A stretch of 56,282 nt of DNA from Lingula anatina (taxonomy: Eukaryota; Brachiopoda; Lingulata; Lingulida; Lingulidae). The stretch lies in the NCBI RefSeq assembly GCF_001039355.2, contig NW_019775703.1, positions 175,836 to 232,117 of the forward strand, given 5' to 3'. The position numbers were made by a program, and so were the translations under genes. Numbering within the stretch: the first letter of the stretch is position 1; each line of letters opens with the position of its first letter. Of the stretch, positions 22,719-35,030 are shown in pieces. A model generated the notes under the pieces. That model had not been told where the DNA came from and ran no database searches. It saw only the letters and a list, made by a program, of their open reading frames with translations.

Positions 22719-23341
22719 ATGACTTATTTTGCTGGTGTTTTACTTTTACTGCTTACCGGGATCGTGGTTACGTCGGCGCAGGGGAGAGGAAAAAGAGGTG
22801 ATCGGGGAAGGTATTCCAGGAGCAGACAAGGGAATCCGGGGAATCAACCAAACTGCACAAGTCAGTCTAGAAAATACTTTGAAGTAATTTTGTTTAAAAC
22901 AAAGCGTCCAAATTTTTAATGAAAACTGCTCAGAGAAAGCGACAATGAATAGTAGGTCATATTTTGATGCTTAGTTTATGAGATCAATCAATACTGGTAG
23001 TGGGCACTGGGTATTTCTTATTTCAAGATAGTACTGACAATGCTCCATAAAACCATTGGGGATGAGCAGTTGAAACTAAAGAGTAGTATTGTTAGGAAAA
23101 CTGTCAGAGTTTAAGGAGAAGTTGGTATATTCGCCCACGATGGCAGAAATAATACTTACTAGTAGATATATTTTCCTGTTTGTTAATTAACAGTCAGGTT
23201 TTTATCTATTTTTATTTTATTTTAATAACTTGAAAAAATTGTTTGAAGTATCTATTTTTATTTTATTTTAATAACTTGAAAAACTTGTTTGAAGTATTCA
23301 GTAGAACAGACAATAAAAATGAAAATTGATAACACAAGAGT

Positions 23342-23382
<41 letters not shown>

Positions 23383-24337
23383 GACACACACGCTATCTTC
23401 ATGTATCGTACTTAATTACCTACACATGTACCTCCAGGAAGTTGTGAATGTCAAGCATGCGGCGACCCCCACTTTACGTCATGTGATGGTCAGAGGTTCT
23501 CATATCAAGGGAATGATGGAAACAACTTCATGGCCGAGCAGTGCACTGGGCAAAAGCAATTCTCCATACAGTTCCGCACAATACCGTCAAACTCCAACAG
23601 ACGCGTTATCAACAATGTCACAGTCTTTCTGCATAGGCCGTATGATGCTACTGGGAGTTGGCCGACTAAGAGGGTCGACATAGAAGCAACCAGAGATCCA
23701 GATGATGCGATCGTAAAGGTCAGTACACGTGGTAGCGTCCTAAAAGGGGCCAATCTATTTACCATACCCAGGTAGCTTGCCCTTGTGAAAAATTTCTTTC
23801 GGTATTCCTGTCAGTAGATTTTATTTGAATTGTCTATTTTCAGGTTTGTTCGTTATTTTATCAGTTATTTTTTTGTAAATTGGCGAATATACAGTAGAAA
23901 CAGGTTTTATTAGTTGGATAATTAATACACAGACCTGAGCTACGAAATATTAAACGTGGTACATTAAAGTATTGAGAGAGATTTCAATTATTTTATTTAT
24001 TCATTTTATTTATTTATTTCGTTTTCAGATTAATAATGCCGTAACGACACTTCCTGATAATGTTATGAGTGGCAACCATCTTCGTGCGGTGCTCAAAATT
24101 GTTGATCGTGATTCGTTCACCAAGTGCGTGGAAGTCAGCACCCCCTGGGGCTTGGTGGTGACTGCCTGCGTAGCTCATTTCCCATACCGATGCCTCTTCG
24201 TGTCCTTTCCCCCTGTGTTAGGGTGTGGCAACATTTGCGGGCAGTGTGCAAATTACAACGGCTACAGTGCGGACGACTGCACCCATTATAATCAAAAATG
24301 TTGGAAGGATGATGACAAAAATGGAAACCGAGGATAA
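22719..24337 (+). CDS. Small secreted protein with a single von Willebrand factor D (vWD) domain
   Basis: Exons 22719-22860, 23438-23718 and 24029-24337 give 243 residues with consistent phases. Residues 1-20 are a signal peptide (hydrophobic core FAGVLLLLLTGIVV, likely cut after TSA). A short Gly/Arg-rich basic segment follows (to about residue 45), then the vWD domain. CGDPHFTSCDGQRFSYQG matches the family GDPHFxTFDG start, and CGNICGQCANYNGYSADD matches the CGLCGNYNG block that normally closes the domain. About ten cysteines suggest disulfide bonding. The protein ends soon after that block, with none of the C8 or TIL domains usually attached in mucins and zonadhesin. A plausible spliced 3' UTR intron follows (donor at 24353, acceptor ending about 24671); poly(A) signal near 25425. 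It could be a mucus, matrix or egg-coat component; the specific role is unknown. Confidence 0.8.
23206..23297. repeat. 46-bp tandem duplication in intron 1 of the vWD gene
   Basis: Two adjacent near-identical copies of the unit beginning CTATTTTTATTTTATTTTAA. Confidence 0.85.
23346..23380. repeat. (CA)n microsatellite
   Basis: Pure CA tract of about 35 bp in intron 1 of the vWD gene. Confidence 0.95.
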
Positions 24338-26380
24338 ATCGAATAACTAAGGTGAGCTTCGGTAAGCGTGAGCCAGGGAGAGGGGGTGGTGGAAGGGGGG
24401 GGGGCGTTCCCCTAAGTACCTTTGACTCTGTGAAACTCAGTGTCCCTCTCGTCTCTAAAATTAGAATAGAAATAAAGAAATGATAAAATATTATATAGTA
24501 TAACCAACGAGTTAAGATTGTACATGTACCAAACGATGCCAAATGCAACTGTACATGCAGTATTATTATTAACTATTTTCTGATTGCGAGGGAAACCGAA
24601 TCTAGAAGATGGTAGATGGTTATTTTCGAAGCACCGCATTTTCAATTGTGTGTGTTTTGTTCTTCTTTCAGCTCGGAAAGCGTACACGTGGAGCGAAAGT
24701 CCAGGATGTAGCCTCTCTACTCAAGCATACCGTTAGGCGATACGGAATTAAGCTTTGTGCTCCTCACATTTGACAATCTTCGGTCTAATCCTATGTTCAA
24801 CATCGAATCAGGACTTGTGCTCCTCACTTCGGGAACCTTCGGTCAAACCCTACCTTCGACATGAAATCATCAGAGACTGTTAACGCTAAACAAGACCTTG
24901 TTTTGAGAAACTATACTTTGAATTACAGTGCACGTACTCGTCCTATATGGCTTACTCTCGGTACACGTACCGTAAACTGCAGCTGTATATAAATGATCTC
25001 AGATACGAGTACGTTTCTTTTTTCAAATATCGATCAATTTTTCTGTCATTTATTGGAATGTTAAAGTGTACATAATATTTTTGGTTCTTACTAGGTGTAG
25101 TCAAGCCCAGTCAAGATTTTTTTTCAGATTTTTCAGCATTTGGTTTATGATTTTTCTATAAATAGCTGGGGCCTATTTTAACCTTCTCCTTCAATTTTAC
25201 CTCATTTTTTTTCTTGGAAGATCAGGAAGATCACTTATCCATTTCCCTTATTTATATCATTGATCAAATTTAGACATATTTTGATGGGCAATTTTGTATT
25301 AATTTGGTATTATCATTTTGCGCCTCAGTTATGTGTGATTGTAACATTTGCCATTTGTAAGGGTTTTTTTTTAATCTGTGGTACAGCAAACTTATCGAGG
25401 GTTCTTCTTATAACCACGGGGAATAATAAAACGTTGGTTCAAATATAATTGTGTTTTTAAATTCACCGTCATGGGTTTTTATGCCGTCAGAGGGCACTGT
25501 CAACGAGCTGTGCCCATCCCACTAATCAATTGGTCATCCAAGACGGGCCTTATTGAATTTTGAGTGTAACGCTTGGACAGCGTAATAGGTATTTTCACTG
25601 ATCTTCAAAAAAAAAAAAAAAAAAAAAACCTGGACCCTCCCCTGTAGGCCGATTTAAGTTTATATTAAGGAAATGATTCGTTTAATAAAATTCGCGCACT
25701 CTGCCTGATTTAAAAGAGGAACACAACCTTTTTAAATTTCTTTTTACACTAACTGGTCACATAATTATATATTTTATCGTGTACTTCTATATCCGTACAT
25801 GTAACTCTAAGTATTCGGTAAGGGATTTTTTTAAAATCCAATTCTCAAAATAAAGATAATTTGTGATTGCCTGCCATCCCATGTCATGTTTAAAACACTT
25901 CACTTACATTACAAAGATAGAAGGAGAAATAAAAAAGGAGAAAACTCTTGAAAGTTGAAATTATGCACGCTCTGTGAGTATATTTGTAGGCATGCCCGTT
26001 TGCTCATAATTGCTAATTGAATATCTGTCGCGAGTAGACAAGTTTCCTTCGCCACTAGAGGGCAGTGTCTTCAGCCCGGGTATTGACATGTTGAAAGATG
26101 TCACCTCAAGTAATTATGCAAGGGGTTCGCGAAAAAAGACACTCAGAATTTATTTTTGATGGACGAGTTCATAAGATGTGTCTTTTACTTGGTCTTTTGA
26201 AAGGAAAGTGATTTGCTATCTACAATAGCCTGTCTTGAAAGTATACATAAGTTGATGACGTACTACGCATCCATATGCAAGCAATGACTGAAATAAAGCT
26301 TCAATAGGTTGGAATAGGTCCATCTCCACGGGATTCATCGTTGATTTGTGTGTTTGGGATGTTTAGCTGATTGAGGTACA
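24338..26380. other. 3' region of the vWD gene and ACTR8 upstream region
   Basis: Holds the probable 3' UTR of the vWD gene (AATAAA near 25425) and the spacer before ACTR8. I see no coding exon. Around 24755-24850 a short segment (TTGTGCTCCTCAC...CTTCGGTC) is repeated in tandem, period about 60 bp, in the 3' UTR. A CTCF-like motif at 26052-26065 is listed separately. No TATA box is evident for ACTR8. Confidence 0.5.
26052..26065 (+). promoter_or_regulatory. Candidate CTCF binding motif
   Basis: CCACTAGAGGGCAG matches the core bilaterian CTCF consensus CCASYAGRKGGCRS at every position. It lies in the gap between the vWD gene and ACTR8, about 320 bp before the ACTR8 ATG, a typical place for an insulator or promoter-proximal site. 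A motif match alone does not show binding. Confidence 0.5.
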
Positions 26381-28009
26381 ATGCCACCCACGTCGGGGAA
26401 GCGACCGTTTCCACAGTCAGCCCCAGAGCCGCCTCAGGAAGTAAGTTTTTTCATTTGCACAATGCGTATTTTAATAGGTATATCAGAAAATTTTTCAAAC
26501 TGATCAGAAAATTATAATACTTAAATCATCTGAAAGGTAATGCAAAAACCGTATGAAATCATTTGGAATTTTTTTTAATATTCCTACAAGCAACAAAGAT
26601 ATTGAAGTTTTTTTAACTGCAACAATTCACCAAAAGTGTCCACACTCTTTAGCTAAAAACCTGTGAATACTGACCAGCGGTGATCACTCAGCTGGAGCTG
26701 CAGCTCAAATTGCTTGTGACCAATTAGGGCAATTAGGGCAGTATGTTAATCTAATGACCCGGAAACAAACTTCCGTGCAGATCATGTACTATAAATATTG
26801 CACATCAAATAAACTATACTTCGCATGGTTTAATTTTCATGATTTTTCTACATAATATTGCAAATTTCATAAAGTTTATTCGCTATAAATTTCAAAAAAT
26901 TCCAACCAGTACTTCCCTGACAAAACTTCAAACACCCTGAACTGAAACTTCTCAAAGACTGCAACACAGGAAAATCATGTGACTGGATTTACTCTTTGAT
27001 TTACAGCTTATTTAGTTAATGGCTTGTATTAGTTTTTTTTGCACAGCACTAAAAGAGAGATTTGAAAAGGGGGGGCCATAGGCGAGCTGTCAGCAGGCCG
27101 ATATCAGTTTTACACTTCACTGCCCCTGGATAGTTACTACTGTTGCGCCCCTAGCGGATTGTGATATACCTAATTCTAAAGTGTTTACACACTCGATTTG
27201 TCTGTCACCAAAATTCATTGATCATTTTGAATTTCGACATTGAATGTGAATACCATATAAAAATTTAGAATACCACTCTAGTCTGCAAAATACTACACAA
27301 ATAAATTTTAAGAAATGAAATTACTAATTAGAATAGGTAAACCGATTCTGTTAAATTCTTTGACCATCGTTTCTGATTTCAATCCATGAAACCGTTCATT
27401 GTCAACTGTTTCCAGACATTCCAGGGCACTACAATCATAGTTATTCACCCTGGTTCCCTGAACCTGAGGATAGGGCGTGCTGCTGACACCTTTCCAGTCA
27501 CTATTCCACACTGTATAGCAAGGAGACACGAGGAGGCAGGGCAGACAAGAAAAGAGGAGGAATGGGTGGCCAGGAATGAAGCAGAGGTAGTAGTAGTCGT
27601 AGTAGGAGTAGAAGTAGGAGTAGTAGTAGTAGTAGGAGTAGTAGTAGTAGTAGTAGTAGTAGTAGGAGTAGTAGTAGTAACAGTGGTAGTAGTAGTAATA
27701 ATAATAGTAGAGGTTCTTGCAGTCATAGTAATAACAATAATGGTGTAAATAATAAAGTTAATTTAAGGAGGGTAGAACATTTTAAATAAAACATGTTCAC
27801 AAGGCCCTCCAAGGGTTAATCTTGTGAATGTTTTAAGATCATTTAAATGAAATTAAAATTTTGATTATAAAGCAGTATTAGATCATTTACAGTTATCAGT
27901 TAATATTAGACAAGTTTTAAAATGTACATGATCATTCTCTCTCAGACACTCTAAAATGTTTGATATACAAACTTTGAAGGGCCTTTTTGGTTAAAAGTTG
28001 CTCAGTGCG

Positions 28010-28050
<41 letters not shown>

Positions 28051-30705
28051 TCAAATGCATGCAAATACACACACATTGAAAGTGACTGAGGCTAAGAGTA
28101 TTGCTTTCTTTAGCATCCTGGTAGTGATAAGCAAAGACTGCAAGGTTTGAAGGAAGTTGAGGAATGTGTTCTAAGTCGACCCATGTCCAGGGGGGAATAC
28201 AGGCAGCCAACAAATCATAAACAGGTAATTTGTTAAAAGAATGTGGTTTGTTTATCAAAACAGTATTTACTCTTACCTAAGGAGGTAAACAATTGACAAC
28301 AATGATTAATGAGGTAGAGCCTGGGCGTTTTTCTCAAAAGGTGTAGACTTTTAGGCATAGCTGAAAATGCTTAAAAATCAAATATCTAATGTCATTAAGT
28401 TCTACTTGTTTTTGGAAACTTGTCACTATTAATAAATCATGCAAATGATAGCAATACTGAGACTGCAGCTATAATTGAACACTTGACTAAGTAAAGTAGA
28501 TATTGCTGATACAGTATTGGTTTTTGACTCACAAATCTTTGGTCCATGATGAATGTTACAGTAATGGGCATAGTAATAGTATCAGTCTTGAAGATATTTT
28601 CTCACTTGTAGCTATGCCATTTCAACAACAAAGTAAAGGCTGATGTGTCAGAAGTCATGCCACAGAAGCAGTGGACCAGCACGCAGACAGAACCAGATTA
28701 CGTTATAGGGGAGGAGGTAGCTATTTTTTTATTTTCTTTAATGAACTTTTGTGTTTGCTGCTTTCATAATGGGTATGAAGTAAAGCCACCTCAGTGCGGA
28801 GACTCTTTGTAGCTTTTGATAGTGGTCACTTTAGTTTTTATGGGCTCATTCATTTAATGTGCCATTTCTCATTGGAATGCATGGTGAAAATTGTTAGAAT
28901 TTTTAAAAATAATTATGTCTGTCAGTTTATCCAATAGGGCATTGGAAAATGGGAAATGATGCACTTCAATCAAAATGTGGTCACCTTATAAAATTCTCAA
29001 ATTTTGGGCAATTTGGAGTAGAATGCCACATATGTATATTACGTTTATTTATGATACAGTTTATATGCAATGGAGTTGCCTTGAAATTCAGGCTTTATTC
29101 ATCCACCCACAAGATTGTTATACCGTGTACTGGCCGATGCGGAGGGGCCATCTCAACATCCATTCCGGCCCTGCAGGCTCACTGACTGCAGTAATGGCAG
29201 ACCTGGAGACCATTTGGGGAAATGCCATTGAGCAGTGCCTGGATATACCCATGAGAGATTTCAAGGTAATTCATATTTAACTTGTATCTTTTTACTGTTG
29301 TTTCATTATTCTACCAGAGTTAGTGATCAGTAGGTAAATACTCACAGAAATGTCCTGCCATCATGTGCCAGAGTTGAAAATGTCTTGTCATTAATAACTA
29401 TTTTTTATCTCTGTGTAATAATATTCCCTTGATGAGCTTAACGTAGCTGGTGGTACATGCCCTGGAGGCAGTATTGCCTCTCTGCTATTGGTATAGTTAA
29501 AGGTTTCATGTTTTATATGCCTGGACATACTATGAGAGGTTTCAGGGTGTTTAAAATTAGGTTTTATGTTTTATTCCTAACTTGTGGAGCTCACATTGAC
29601 ATATAGTCAGGTCAAGACACCTTTCATGAAGGGTGGAAACATCGTGACTTTTAGGTAGAAAACACATTTAGTTCTTTTAGAAACATTTTACTTTTTATCC
29701 ATGTTCTGTGTAGCTGCATGGCAGCAACCACCAGTCCCATATCAGCAGTGCACTATTTTTACTTTAAAGGTCTAGAAATCAGACTTAAGCAGTGGTTATG
29801 TATTCATGCCTTAATGCTGTTGGTCATTTATCATATTCATCACATTTATTTTTGTTCTACATCACAGCATTATAGGATCATCTTGCTTATTCCTGATATC
29901 TACAATCGTCAGCATGTCCGAGAGATGGTGAACATGCTTCTGGACAGGCTGGGCTTTGCTGCAGTGCTTCTTCATCAGGTACATACTTTTGAATGCTACA
30001 TGTAGTATATCCAAAGTGCATATTAATATTGTGATAGAAATTGGCCATTAACTCTTGTTATCACTGGAATTATAATTTGTCTTATGATAATGACAGAAGA
30101 AACCACATGTTGGAGATGAAGCTTGGGTAACATTGGGGAATAATAGAAACTAATGGGTTATGTGTGAAATATATTGACATAGTAGAGTGTGTGTGATTCT
30201 AAAGTCATGTGAAAATTATCCATGTACCACATTACCCATATTACATGTGACTGTGCCTGCATGCGTGCATGTGTGTGTGAATCGAGAATTAAAAAATTGA
30301 TGCAAATGCATCATGTACAGGAAATAATACCAAATGTAAGATTATATCTAAACCATATATGAAAAGAGGTAATCTAACACTTCATCTGACAGGAGTCTGT
30401 GTGTGCAGTATTCGGGGCCGGTGTGCCCACAGCATGTGTGGTGGACATGGGGGACCAGAAGACCAGTGTCTGCTGTGTGGAGGACGGCGTATCACAGGTC
30501 ACAACAAGGTACACAACAGTGTGGAGTCACAGGCTGGAGGCTTATATAGAGTTCTATAGAGAGAAAGAGAGAGGGGGGGGGGGGGGGGTAGGGGGGNNNN
30601 NNNNNNNNNNNNNNNNNNNNNGAGTGGGGGGGGGGGGTGGGAGAGGGGGATTTATTATCTACTGCATAACAATTAAACTGTTGTCAAAAAAGTTTAAACT
30701 GAAGT

Positions 30706-30752
<47 letters not shown>

Positions 30753-31925
30753 GTGAGAACCTCTTAAGTGTTTGTATGTGTGTGTCTAGAGAGAGAGAGA
30801 ATAACACTTTCATGTGTTGGGAGAAAGAGAAGGTAATGCTGGTCCACCACACTTTCATGACAAGCGCATCTTTTTATTATGCAGTTTATCATAAAACACT
30901 GGCAATATTTAAAATCATTTTTAAGGACTTACACTCTCTATTCCAATACTTAAAAAGGGTATAAATTCGATTTTTATTCATTGATATCTTTGATTAACAT
31001 AGAGTGTGTATGGAGTATGGTGGCAGTGATATCAGCAGGACGTTTCACTGGCTACTTAAACGAGCAGGATTTCCATACAAAGAATGCAACTTAAAGAGTC
31101 TACAAGATGCCATGTTTATACAAGAACTGAAGGAAAGACAGTGCCATCTTGACCAGGTAGATTCTTGCTTCATGTATTGGTATTGCTACAGGCTAAGCTA
31201 ATAGACACTGCATCGCGTTTATACAGTGCCTTGGAAGTTTTATCCAAGGTCCATTCATTTTAATAGGCAAGCTGTGTACATATATACTTAAGCATTGTAA
31301 TAAGCTTTATATTTTTTAATAAATGTCTGCATTTGCACAATAATAGCATTTACTTTCAACACTTTAAATGTCTTCTTAAGAATTTACCAAATTAATGAAA
31401 AATTTACCATCGAAAATGAATAATATTTTAGCATTTGATGACAGTTTTAAATTCCACACAACTCCCCCCACCCCAACAGCCACCCCTTTATTCCTGCCCC
31501 GCCCCCCCCCCCCCCTCCTCCCCTTCAGTCACAAACCTATCGAGAAATTATGTTTGCTTTCTCCAGGACATGTTTGGTTCCCGTGACTACCACTTCCAGA
31601 TCAAGCACCCCGGGCATCCCATTGTCAACTACTCCATGCAGGTGGGGGATGAAACCATTCTTGCGGCAATGTCTCCCTTCTTCCCCGATCTCCTTGGTCT
31701 GAAGGGTGCTCATCTGGTGAGACTACAGCCCAAGGGGGAGAGCGACCCGGCAGATATCTTTGATGATGACTATCTGGCACAGACTCAGAGCAAACAGGAA
31801 CAGGTGAGGTGGAGCGGGGGAAGGATAAGATGCATGAATTTAGCACACATGATTACTTCTAATTTAGAAAAGTGACTTAAACTAGCCATCAGTAAAGTTA
31901 ATAGTAGTGTGGTATTTGACTTTGC

Positions 31926-31975
<50 letters not shown>

Positions 31976-34432
31976 TACGCACAGGGCTGTAATGTATCTG
32001 ATTTGATCATGCTATGAGGGGCCATTACCTGGATCTGCCTTTGTATACTCTCATATTTCACACACTGACTAAAATATGCTTTATGATGAAAACAGAAAAT
32101 AATAAAACATCTACATGGTTAGTACCATAATGAAATCTTGCTCAGTAAAAAGTCATTGACATTTACAGCTGTTTTCCCAAAAGGTGATTTTATTAGTTTA
32201 TATTTTTTAAATGAGGTGCCTGATTAGAAATCCCAATCCTGTAATCCCAGAGAAGAGATCAGAATTATGAAGGTAAAAAAGGATCATAGAGAGGATGAGG
32301 GATGGTGGGGAGGAAAGGGGGGCTGAGGTCCAAAAATAATGTGATTTTTTAGTTAAAACTGCTGTGAATGGGACTTGGCAAGTCTCAGCCTTCATACTGC
32401 CATTTCTCATATCAGCCACTATGACTTCAGGACAGTTGCACTAAAAACATGCTATCCCTACCAGCATAATTGAGGACATAGGACCCAGTTTTCAAAACAA
32501 ACACATGTATTATATATGACCCTGTTGTCCAACTTCAGTTATATGCTTGACACTCATCCCAAATTATGTATGTGTTTACTTATATATGCTGCATGACAGA
32601 TCACTAAAATAGTTACTTCCTTGTATTGCTTTAGTGGCAGGCCCAAAGGTGGGCGAGTGTGTGTGTGTGTGTGTGTGTGCGTGTGTGTGTGTTGGGGAGA
32701 TGTCAGGGGTTTAAAAGCCAGAAGTTATCTACTCTGAAACTAAATTTGATCTACTAGATTCTATTTTAGTTTTCAATTTGGGTAAATTAAGGTAGTAAAG
32801 GGGCCCATGTTTTCCAAAAAGATTCCCCCTTTGATGTTGCTGGCAGTATTTTATACTTTGTTTTGTCACCTTGTTGTTGAAATGAAATAGATTTTATATT
32901 TCTAATTTTTTTGATATGTAAAAGTCGTTATATAATTCAGAATTTTTCCCCATTGAAAAGATCCATTCATTGCTATATTTATATCTGGGCTTCCAGAGCT
33001 TGTATCAGTCATTTGATAATCAAAACCTTTGGTAAAGGGTGCAAATGCCTTGCCTCTTATAATAGGGTAAAAAAGGGGTTTTGTCTCTTTGAAATTAGAA
33101 ATAATTTATATTTTCTACTACACCTACATTTTTCTGCTACATTTTTGTTGGTTGGCTTTAGGCTGCCAAGCTTGTTGCAGCACGAAAGAAAGGTACCACA
33201 GACCAGTCCTCGCAGCCTCTACCAGACAGCTCGCTCGGCCAAATGGACGACACACAGTTCAGCACTCAGGCCTTTGATGAAGACTCCAATGATGCCGGAG
33301 ATAGCCTCTCCATGGACGCGGCTGCAAGCAATACGCCGTCTACCAAGAACAGTGGAGCTTCAAATCAGACGAAGAAGCCAGAAGAGGAGCTGGCCACAGA
33401 CAAACTTTTAGGCCTTGAACAAGCCATACTTCACAGTATTGAGAAATGTGGTATGTGTATATGTATTTGTTAATGAACGTAGACAACTTGAATGGGGCAT
33501 CTAGTTGAAACATATCTCAGGGTCACCCCAGCAATTATTTTATTTAGCAAAATTATCCATTTTTACTACATATTTGACTATTTGATATACAGTAATTGTT
33601 ACTGGTGCCATGTATAAATTCTTTTTTTTTTTTCTTGACAAAAAAATGATTTGTGGAAAAGACCAATCTCACTCTGTCAGTCCATTCTCACATATGGTAT
33701 TAACATTATGATAGTATACTTACTCTAGGTCAGTGATAAACATGCTGTGTGATCTTTCAGACACCGAGGAGGTCAAGAAGAAGATGTATAGCTGTATAGT
33801 TGTTGTTGGTGGGGGGCTGTCACTGTTCAAGGCAGCTGACAGCTGGCTGCAGTATAGAGTGTGGGTCCAGATGCCAGCCGCAATGAGGCTGTCTTTGGAA
33901 ACTATGGATGTGATTACCAATCCCAAGGTAGAGTATTCCTTTTTGTCCTAGGGCTAATTTTAGCTTGTGCTTTTATATTTTATTACAGATGGCTGAAATA
34001 TTCAGCAAGTATGAATTTTCAGCCCATTGATAGGTTAGATAATTATTTTTCAGCATTTGCTTTTATCAACTTTAAAAATGTGAGTGTATCATATGTAGGT
34101 GTAAAATCCAATTAATAGCACAAATCTCTATATTGTACCTCAAACAATATCACTTTAACAGACATTTTCAAAATTCTATTCTGATAAAGAAACCTCAGAC
34201 AACTTGAAGCAAAATATTGTACAGGTATGGTTACTAAGAGTACCTTTTTATAGAATCTATAAATGGATGGCATTGATAATATTTCTAGGAGCTTGATCCC
34301 AGGATAACCTGCTGGAAAGGAGCTGCCATAATGAGCTGTTTGGACACATCACAGGAAATGTGGATTCGGCAGCGAGAATGGAGAACTGTTGGACCAAGGT
34401 TACTGCGCGAGAGGGCAGCATTTGTGTGGTGA
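26381..34432 (+). CDS. Actin-related protein 8 (ARP8), INO80 chromatin remodeler subunit, 612 residues
   Basis: Nuclear actin-fold protein that, with ARP4 and actin, forms the nucleosome- and linker-DNA-sensing module of INO80. Twelve exons: 26381-26440, 27416-27586, 28114-28224, 28612-28716, 29092-29265, 29868-29978, 30393-30508, 31003-31156, 31567-31803, 33162-33450, 33761-33927, 34289-34432; frames join without conflict. Family landmarks in order: KRPFP near the N-terminus, IIVIHPGSLNLRIGRA (phosphate loop 1 region), WPMRRGHLNIH, LLIPDIYNRQHV, VVDMGDQKTSVCCVEDGVS (phosphate loop 2), YGGSDISRTFHWL, LLGLEQAILHSI, VVVGGG, and the C-terminal RLLRERAAFVW. Human ARP8 is 624 residues. Residues of exon 10 (Ser/Asp/Thr-rich) form the variable insertion. 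Intron 1 contains a transposon-like element, intron 2 begins in a GTA repeat, and intron 7 has an assembly gap. Poly(A) signal AATAAA at 35187-35192. Confidence 0.96.
26475..27172. mobile_element. ~690-bp non-autonomous DNA transposon, copy 1 (ACTR8 intron 1)
   Basis: Begins TAGGTATATCA and ends TGATATACCTA, a perfect 11-bp terminal inverted repeat. The flanks ATTTTAA and ATTCTAA suggest a decayed 7-bp target duplication. A full-length relative in the same orientation lies at 48715-49400. No coding capacity. Superfamily unassigned; a 7-8 bp duplication would fit hAT- or P-like elements. Confidence 0.85.
27587..27700 (+). repeat. (GTA/GTR)n trinucleotide repeat beginning exactly at the ACTR8 exon 2 donor site
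   Basis: Exon 2 ends ...GCAGAG and the intron opens with GTAGTAGTAGTCGTAGTAGG and continues as GTA/GTG/GGA triplets for about 110 bp. Every unit offers a GTAG that could act as a donor in the same frame. Reading through would add valines. Confidence 0.85.
28005..28049. repeat. Alternating purine-pyrimidine (GC)n(AC)n tract
   Basis: About 45 bp of strict alternation, GTGCGCGCGCGCGC followed by ACACAC, in ACTR8 intron 2. A classic Z-DNA-prone sequence. Confidence 0.9.
30565..30755. other. Assembly gap within G- and GA-rich repeats (ACTR8 intron 7)
   Basis: 25 N at 30597-30621 between two G-rich stretches, followed by a (GA)n tract to about 30751. The true length here is unknown. A single N also occurs at 12555 in tubulin intron 1. 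Confidence 0.95.
31929..31973. repeat. (GT)n microsatellite in ACTR8 intron 9
   Basis: About 45 bp of GT dinucleotides just after exon 9. A second GT tract of about 35 bp lies in the same intron at 32658-32692. Confidence 0.95.
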
Positions 34433-35030
34433 ATTACAGAGACCAAAACCACAGTGGAGAATTGTTGGACCTAGGTTACTGCGGGAGAGAGCAGCATTTG
34501 TGTGGTGAAATATGGAGATGACAGCCAAAGTTGAGAACTGTCGGTCCTAGGTTACTGGGTGGAAAGCAGCATTTGTATGATGAAATTTTAAGACCCCAGC
34601 GCTAGTGGAGAACTGTCGGACCTAGGTTACTGCGAGAGAAAGCAGCATTTCTGTGGTAAATTATGGAGACTGCAGCGAGAATGGAAAACTGAGCTAGTGG
34701 GACAGAGCTGCATTTATTTGGTTGTGTTTGGAGACCACAAAGGGAGTGGAGAACTGTTTGATATAATATGGTAAAATATGGACATACTGACTTAACAGTA
34801 GGAGAAGAGATAGAACTGTCATTCCTAGGCTGTTGTGGGAAAGAACTTTATTTGTGAAAATTATGAATTTGATAGCAGGGTTGAAAACCTGTAGAAATTG
34901 GGTTACTGTAGAGAGGGCATGATTTGTATGGTAAAGCATGAAAAGTATATGAAAGTGGGAGAACCATAGAACCCAGAAGAACATAGAACCTGTGGAGAGG
35001 AAGAGAGCACCATTGGTGTGGTGAAATAAT
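34372..35030 (+). repeat. 76-bp tandem array in the ACTR8 3' UTR whose first unit is the end of the coding sequence
   Basis: Units anchored on GAGAACTG start at 34381 (coding), 34457, 34533, 34608, 34684 and 34749; spacing is 76, 76, 75, 76, then 65. More degenerate copies continue to about 35030. The first unit codes for the last 17 residues of ARP8, WRTVGPRLLRERAAFVW, plus the stop. Units 2-4 keep most of it (for example GGACCTAGGTTACTGCG and AGCAGCATTTGTGTGGTGA). Unit 4 also runs into CAGCGAGAATGG, which matches the coding bases just before unit 1. Similarity to the coding unit falls with distance from the stop. Confidence 0.93.

Noticed and set aside
23346-23380. Regularly spaced repeats suggesting a CRISPR-like array
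   Set aside because: Simple CA dinucleotide repeat in a eukaryotic intron; no array in this window has spacer-repeat structure.
27445-27748. Long open frames coding for valine- or threonine-rich protein on both strands
   Set aside because: They are read-through of the GTA repeat beyond the ACTR8 exon 2 donor; not genes.
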